Origin: SIG673 sp045653945
Lineage (GTDB): Bacteria; Bacillota; Clostridia; Oscillospirales; CAG-272
NCBI GenBank assembly: GCA_045653945.1
Contig: JAZOML010000004.1
Location: 1 to 64,000, forward strand
DNA: 64,000 nucleotides
Direction: 5' to 3'
How positions within the stretch are numbered: position 1 is the first letter of the stretch; each line of letters opens with the position of its first letter. A model generated the notes under the pieces. The model saw nothing but the letters and a program-made list of their open reading frames with translations, had not been told where the DNA came from and made no database searches. Positions 60,485 to 64,000 of this stretch are shown here, in pieces. The position numbers and the translations under genes are program-made.

Positions 60485-62320
60485 TTATAATTCATCCCAG
60501 TTTATAAACGAACCGCCATTATCCCCAAACGCCTCGGGATTTGCAAAGCCACTTTCACCGCCGCTAAAATGCCGCTTGATGAAATCATCTTCAACACCCT
60601 GCGGCTCAATCCAAGTGCTGACCTGCTGACCGCTTATGAAATGAGCGATGGCAAGCGCTAAAACGAGGTCGTCGTGCTGACCGTCAAGGGCCTCCTGACG
60701 CCCGTTTGCTTTCTTGACAAAAACGCTCATCTCTTTAAGCGTAGCAATATCACACTCAATGCAAGGATCCTCACGGAATAAACGAACAAGCTCCGCAATT
60801 ATAATCGGACGCGTCTTTGACGTCGTATTAAATCCCGCGTCGAGCACAACCTCGTCGTGCACACCGTCAAGCCTTTCACGCATATAAACGTTTGAATAAC
60901 CGTACTCCTGCGTAATAATTCGCATCGGCTCACGGGAATAATTGATTTCAACACCGATAAGAGCATCGTGATAATATTTCCCAAGACAAATAAGCTGCTC
61001 CGCATACTCGTCCTCGTCCATACGCTGACGGTGAAGCGTCGCAACGGTCCGCCCACTCATACAGTTGATAACCTTTGCACTGAAATAGTCCTCGCCCGAG
61101 CCGGCAGTATCACCGCCAATGGCATAAGGAGCAAGACCTGTAACAGCACCCACGCCGTTCTTTTTCGTTTCAGGCTCTGTATGAATGCGAATAAACCCGT
61201 CCTTTCGCTCCACAAAACGAATGTCAACCAGCTTCTTCTCCTCGCCAACCTTTACACGCCCGTCATAGATAGGCTCGTAAACCTTGCGATACTCAAAGCA
61301 ACCAACCTTGACAGGCTGAATAGACGAGCAAGCCACAAGCCTGCCCGAAAGCTTCTCCATATCAAATACACAGTCGCCCGAAGCAACAAACGCTTCCTCG
61401 GGAGAGCAAGGATACTCCTGACGAATAGAGGACTTGTCAAGATAACTCTCATACTTCTTGCAGTACCACGTTACCTGCTCCTTATCAAGCCCCATTTCAT
61501 AAAGTAACTTGATACGCTCTATAAGCCAACTGTCATTTGTCTGTAAATACTCATACTCGGTGGAGCGATACTCGTCGGTAAGCCACCAACCGTAAAAGCA
61601 CTTGACACAAGAGCCGCTGTCCCACATATCCTTTATCTCGTTAAAGCCGTTTGCAGTAGTTTCATATACCACAATAGCGTCAGAGGTAAGCGCCTCACCG
61701 ATACCCTTTTGCAGCTCGGCAAGAGAACAGGTGTAGAAAGCAGCCTCGGAGAAATGAGCAAAGCTGAGCGTCATTCCTCGGAATATGTTATCCTCGGCAG
61801 TCGCAACACGCCAAGAGGAATTTAACTTGTCAAAGAAATACTCCGTCTTTGAATTGAACTTGATAGACGGCTTTAAAGCCTCAGGCAAACGGTCAAATAC
61901 CACCTTTGCCTTGTCGTTGAATATAGCCTTTGTGCTGTCGCTTCGGTGCGAAATGGTAGCACCGGCAAAATTCTTTCTCGTTATAGAAAACGCAAGCTGA
62001 ATAGCGGTAATAACAGAGGTAAAGCCCTGCTGCCGCCCTTTAAGTATCAGATAAGGAAGTCGAGTGCCGTTTTCTTCAAGCCGAGAAATAAAATCAAGCT
62101 GAACGGCATTCAAAAAGAACGGAACACGCTTCTTTTTCTTGTCAATAATGTAAAAACACGCCTCAATAAGCAGATACGGACGCTCAAGCACCTCGCTCCG
62201 CAGCGAAGGCTCGGATAAAATCTTCTGCACAGCCGCATCAACAAGCCGCTTATCAAACTCAATGTCCTGCTTCTGTGCCCACCGAATTTTCCTCTTGTCA
62301 ATAATGTCCTGTACGGTCAT
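60485..62320 (-). CDS. terL: Terminase large subunit
   Basis: 611 residues; the DNA-packaging motor. The ATPase half has the atypical Walker A KGRQQGFTS (94-102) and a Walker B-like stretch LSFAHFSEAAFY near 185. The nuclease half has the acidic site IGGDTAGSGEDY (~395-405), the strand LIGVEINYS and the last motif GQHDDLVLALA (~550-560). All are present. The start overlaps the terS stop by 4 bp, with GAGGA upstream. Confidence 0.93.
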   Translation of the reverse strand: MTVQDIIDKRKIRWAQKQDIEFDKRLVDAAVQKILSEPSLRSEVLERPYLLIEACFYIIDKKKKRVPFFLNAVQLDFISRLEENGTRLPYLILKGRQQGFTSVITAIQLAFSITRKNFAGATISHRSDSTKAIFNDKAKVVFDRLPEALKPSIKFNSKTEYFFDKLNSSWRVATAEDNIFRGMTLSFAHFSEAAFYTCSLAELQKGIGEALTSDAIVVYETTANGFNEIKDMWDSGSCVKCFYGWWLTDEYRSTEYEYLQTNDSWLIERIKLLYEMGLDKEQVTWYCKKYESYLDKSSIRQEYPCSPEEAFVASGDCVFDMEKLSGRLVACSSIQPVKVGCFEYRKVYEPIYDGRVKVGEEKKLVDIRFVERKDGFIRIHTEPETKKNGVGAVTGLAPYAIGGDTAGSGEDYFSAKVINCMSGRTVATLHRQRMDEDEYAEQLICLGKYYHDALIGVEINYSREPMRIITQEYGYSNVYMRERLDGVHDEVVLDAGFNTTSKTRPIIIAELVRLFREDPCIECDIATLKEMSVFVKKANGRQEALDGQHDDLVLALAIAHFISGQQVSTWIEPQGVEDDFIKRHFSGGESGFANPEAFGDNGGSFINWDEL

Positions 62321-62811
62321 AATTCCTCAAATCTCACAACGCCGCCGTGATTTACAGTCGGCTCATTGGACGCAAGCGCATACTTGTCATACATAGTGCC
62401 CATAATTACACCAAGCTTTGAAAGGTCGGGAAGCTCAATAGCCGAAAGCTTGTTAATCAATGCACGCTTGTCCGCAAAGGTAACGTCCTCGTCAGTATTT
62501 TCAACAATTTCATCAATAAGCTTGTCAATAGCGTCCTCGCTACGTTCTACTCTTTCAAGCCGCCTCATAATTAAACGCTGCGACCTCATAACACAGTCCC
62601 AAGCGTTCTTGATGAACTCCTCTTTTTTTTGACTTTTAAGTTCTTCAAAGTGAGGATCGTCCTTTCCCTGCCGCACGTTCCAGCCGTAAACGGTGTTGTA
62701 ATTAAGATTAAGCTCCTTTGCAACGTCAGGTACGCTCTTGCCACTCGCAAGCAAAGCGAGAGCTTTTTCCTTTATCTCCGCACCAAATTTCTTTCCCTGT
62801 GCCACAAACAC
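62317..62811 (-). CDS. terS: Terminase small subunit
   Basis: 164 residues; recognises the packaging site. The N-terminal helix-turn-helix is GKSVPDVAKELNLNYNTVYGWNVRQG (~23-48); oligomerising helices follow (~60-130). Two GTG starts (62811, 62805) are possible; AAAGG spacing slightly favours 62805. Directly upstream of terL. Confidence 0.8.
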   Translation of the reverse strand: MFVAQGKKFGAEIKEKALALLASGKSVPDVAKELNLNYNTVYGWNVRQGKDDPHFEELKSQKKEEFIKNAWDCVMRSQRLIMRRLERVERSEDAIDKLIDEIVENTDEDVTFADKRALINKLSAIELPDLSKLGVIMGTMYDKYALASNEPTVNHGGVVRFEEL

Positions 62812-62945
62812 ACACCTTTCTTATAAAATATTTCGCCATTACTCGCCCTGACGAAATAGAACAGCCTACAAACGTACACCGCCGACGAGAACAAATGTAC
62901 GCCGCCTCGGAGCGCAAGACAAAAAATGCTCCGAGGAACACGCTT

Positions 62946-63040
62946 TTGGTAGCGGTGATTGGATTTGAACCAATATCCCGAGCCAGACCCCCGTCCGCTC
63001 GCTGCATTACCTCGGCACCAGAAAACCGTCGCACACACCG
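62946..63040 (-). tRNA. tRNA-like element (intact T arm, acceptor stem and CCA; unusual body)
   Basis: The 3' part is a good tRNA: T stem ATTGG/CCAAT around TTCAAAT, acceptor strand CACCGCT, discriminator A and encoded CCA ending at about 62949. GGCGGTG ~85 nt upstream pairs with the acceptor strand. Between them a CGAGC/GCTCG stem could be a long variable arm, but no standard D arm or anticodon loop is clear. It may be a degenerate phage tRNA or a tRNA mimic; I cannot name an amino acid. Confidence 0.35.
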
Positions 63041-63171
63041 CCATAGCTTTGAAACCCTTTGAAGTTTCTCATAACTATATTGTACCACGCCAAAATTTAA
63101 ATTTCTACCCCTAAACCGCCATTTTTGACTATAAAAACCCACATTTCACCACAAAAAGTGCGAACAAAACA

Positions 63172-63203
63172 AAAAAAGGACACCGTTTCCGATGTCCCTT
63201 TTG
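63172..63203 (-). terminator. Terminator after the late-regulator gene
   Basis: On the minus strand AAAAGGGACATC pairs with GGTGTCCTTTTTTT over a short loop. It separates the early/regulatory genes from the terS operon. Apart from the tRNA-like element the 63041-63171 gap is empty. Confidence 0.75.
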
Positions 63204-63234
63204 CTAAATATTTAGTTAATCTCGCCAAGCAAAA

Positions 63235-63630
63235 TCAGAGTAACCCACTCTCCGCAAGCTTCTCGGCAACCCTGTTTATACGAGCCTCAACACCCCTTAC
63301 AGTGTAGCCAAGCAGCTCCGCAAGCTCGGCGTGCGACTTCGTTCCGAGATACCCCTCTCGGATGATAAGCCTGTCGATAACGTCAAGACAGCTGATAGCA
63401 CTTTCATAACGCTTTTCAAGATCGTCAAGCTCGTATATTCTCTGCTGTATCTCTTTTTCCTTTTCTTTAATGTATGCTTCAACGCTCTCAATCCTTGCAG
63501 GACTTCCCTTGCTCTCCTTCAAAAAAGCAAGCTGCTGCTTTTTTCCTTCAAGTGCGGTTATCATACCGTCAATATCCCGCCTGCCATACTTTATAAGCCT
63601 TAAATCACTCTTTACCTTCTCCGCTGTCAT
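63235..63630 (-). CDS. Phage late transcription regulator, ArpU/RinA-like
   Basis: 131 residues. A coiled coil covers ~50-85 (EAYIKEKEKEIQQRIYELDDLEKRY) and the C-terminal half is a sigma70 region 4-like helix-turn-helix (IIREGYLGTKSHAELAELLGYTVRGVEARINRVAEKL). Proteins of this form switch on the late (packaging and structural) operon. The position just upstream of terS fits. AGGAGGG precedes ATG 63630; it overlaps the gene above by 26 bp. Confidence 0.75.
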   Translation of the reverse strand: MTAEKVKSDLRLIKYGRRDIDGMITALEGKKQQLAFLKESKGSPARIESVEAYIKEKEKEIQQRIYELDDLEKRYESAISCLDVIDRLIIREGYLGTKSHAELAELLGYTVRGVEARINRVAEKLAESGLL

Positions 63631-63865
63631 TTCCTTTTCCCTCCTGATATAAAATCACTAAAACACAGTTTTCCAGCTTACTTCTTTCCTCAAAGTCAAG
63701 CTTACGCTCTGCCCTCGCCTCAACCTCGTCAGCGATACCGCAGGCGAAACGGTCATCGCTGATACTCTTGTCCTTCCGACGCTTTGCGCCTGCCGCATAC
63801 CCGACAATAAAACACGAAAGACACACAATAAGCCAAAGCACCAATGCAATCTTGTACTCAATCAT
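63605..63865 (-). CDS. Small single-pass membrane protein, unknown
   Basis: 86 residues. One N-terminal helix (IALVLWLIVCLSCFIVGYAAG) and a charged tail (EVEARAERKLDFEERSKLENCVLVILYQEG). AAGGGTG lies before ATG 63865. No family recognised. Often such genes lie in the early or lysogeny part of Firmicute prophages. Confidence 0.5.
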   Translation of the reverse strand: MIEYKIALVLWLIVCLSCFIVGYAAGAKRRKDKSISDDRFACGIADEVEARAERKLDFEERSKLENCVLVILYQEGKGNDSGEGKE

Positions 63866-63876
63866 ATCGGCACCCT

Positions 63877-64000
63877 TTAATATTCAATCGACGTACCAAA
63901 ATCGTGATACTCTTTTAAATACCAAAACGCCTTCTTGATTTCCTCGACGTCGCCACTCTCTTTGTATCTGGTAAGACAGTCAAGAGCGTGCTGCGGAAAG
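63877..64000 (-). CDS. Partial CDS, DUF3310-like phage protein (C-terminal fragment)
   Basis: Runs off the right edge. The visible end reads HALDCLTRYKESGDVEEIKKAFWYL, then KEYHDFGTSIEY. The pattern YLTRYK-xx-G-xxDLKKAxWYL is the hallmark of DUF3310 proteins of phages. The stop lies 12 bp before the next gene's start. Confidence 0.6.
   Translation of the reverse strand, partial: FPQHALDCLTRYKESGDVEEIKKAFWYLKEYHDFGTSIEY

Noticed and set aside
62946..63040. tRNA-like element as an ordinary tRNA (e.g. Pro-GGG or Sec)
   Set aside because: No anticodon loop with U33 and a proper 5-bp stem can be drawn for these identities.
1..64000. CRISPR arrays, rRNA genes and intact insertion sequences
   Set aside because: No regularly spaced repeats, no rRNA-like segments and no transposase genes were seen.

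Overview
This 64 kb window looks like a chromosome segment of a low-GC, anaerobic, gut-type member of the Clostridia, carrying a small degraded integrase island and most of an integrated podovirus-like prophage. Support for this reading: Gram-positive style AGGAGG ribosome sites, many TTGACA-N17-TATAAT promoters, U-tailed hairpin terminators, a sodium-pump decarboxylase membrane module, a DUF1846 protein and a DUF6514-like protein. I had no database access, so family names rest on recognised motifs and gene order.

Host part, left (1-12.3 kb): an edge-truncated gene, an InlB-repeat lipoprotein behind a ~187-nt structured leader with its own terminator, homoserine dehydrogenase, an M29 aminopeptidase and an MFS permease, a birA-bioY biotin operon preceded by an elaborate hairpin with a U-rich tail, cysteine synthase, an AraC regulator divergent from a GH2 beta-mannosidase, and an ASCH / DUF4097 / broken DUF1700 cluster.

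Island (about 12.52-15.0 kb): a 5'-truncated and frameshifted serine recombinase, a cysteine-rich lipoprotein and a tyrosine integrase. It ends against the 3' end of guaA, a known integration hotspot. Its left edge cuts the DUF1700 gene. The guaA gene encodes only the ATP-pyrophosphatase part of GMP synthase.

Host part, right (15.0-37.77 kb): GH127-type glycosidase and MBL hydrolase, a membrane protein of unknown role, a P-loop ATPase, a GNAT acetyltransferase, beta and tiny gamma-like subunits of a sodium-translocating decarboxylase, glutamine-dependent NAD synthetase downstream of potABCD, a five-gene operon (UPF0158-like, zinc-ribbon/LRR membrane protein, YbaK deacylase, azlC, azlD), a DUF1846 protein and a MATE exporter.

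Prophage (about 37.8 kb to beyond the right edge): all genes lie on the minus strand. Read from right to left they follow a podovirus order: DUF3310-like, small membrane protein, late regulator, terS, terL, small protein, portal, scaffold, major capsid, a 200-aa adaptor (gp11-like), an 815-aa nozzle-like protein (gp12-like), tail fibre, an LRR-repeat tail protein, a set of small membrane/internal proteins and a giant 2,885-aa polyvalent protein with two HExxH motifs, a MuF-C-like domain and an ADP-ribosyltransferase-like domain. A DUF6514-like gene and an XRE regulator lie at the left end. No phage integrase or lysin is recognisable in the window.
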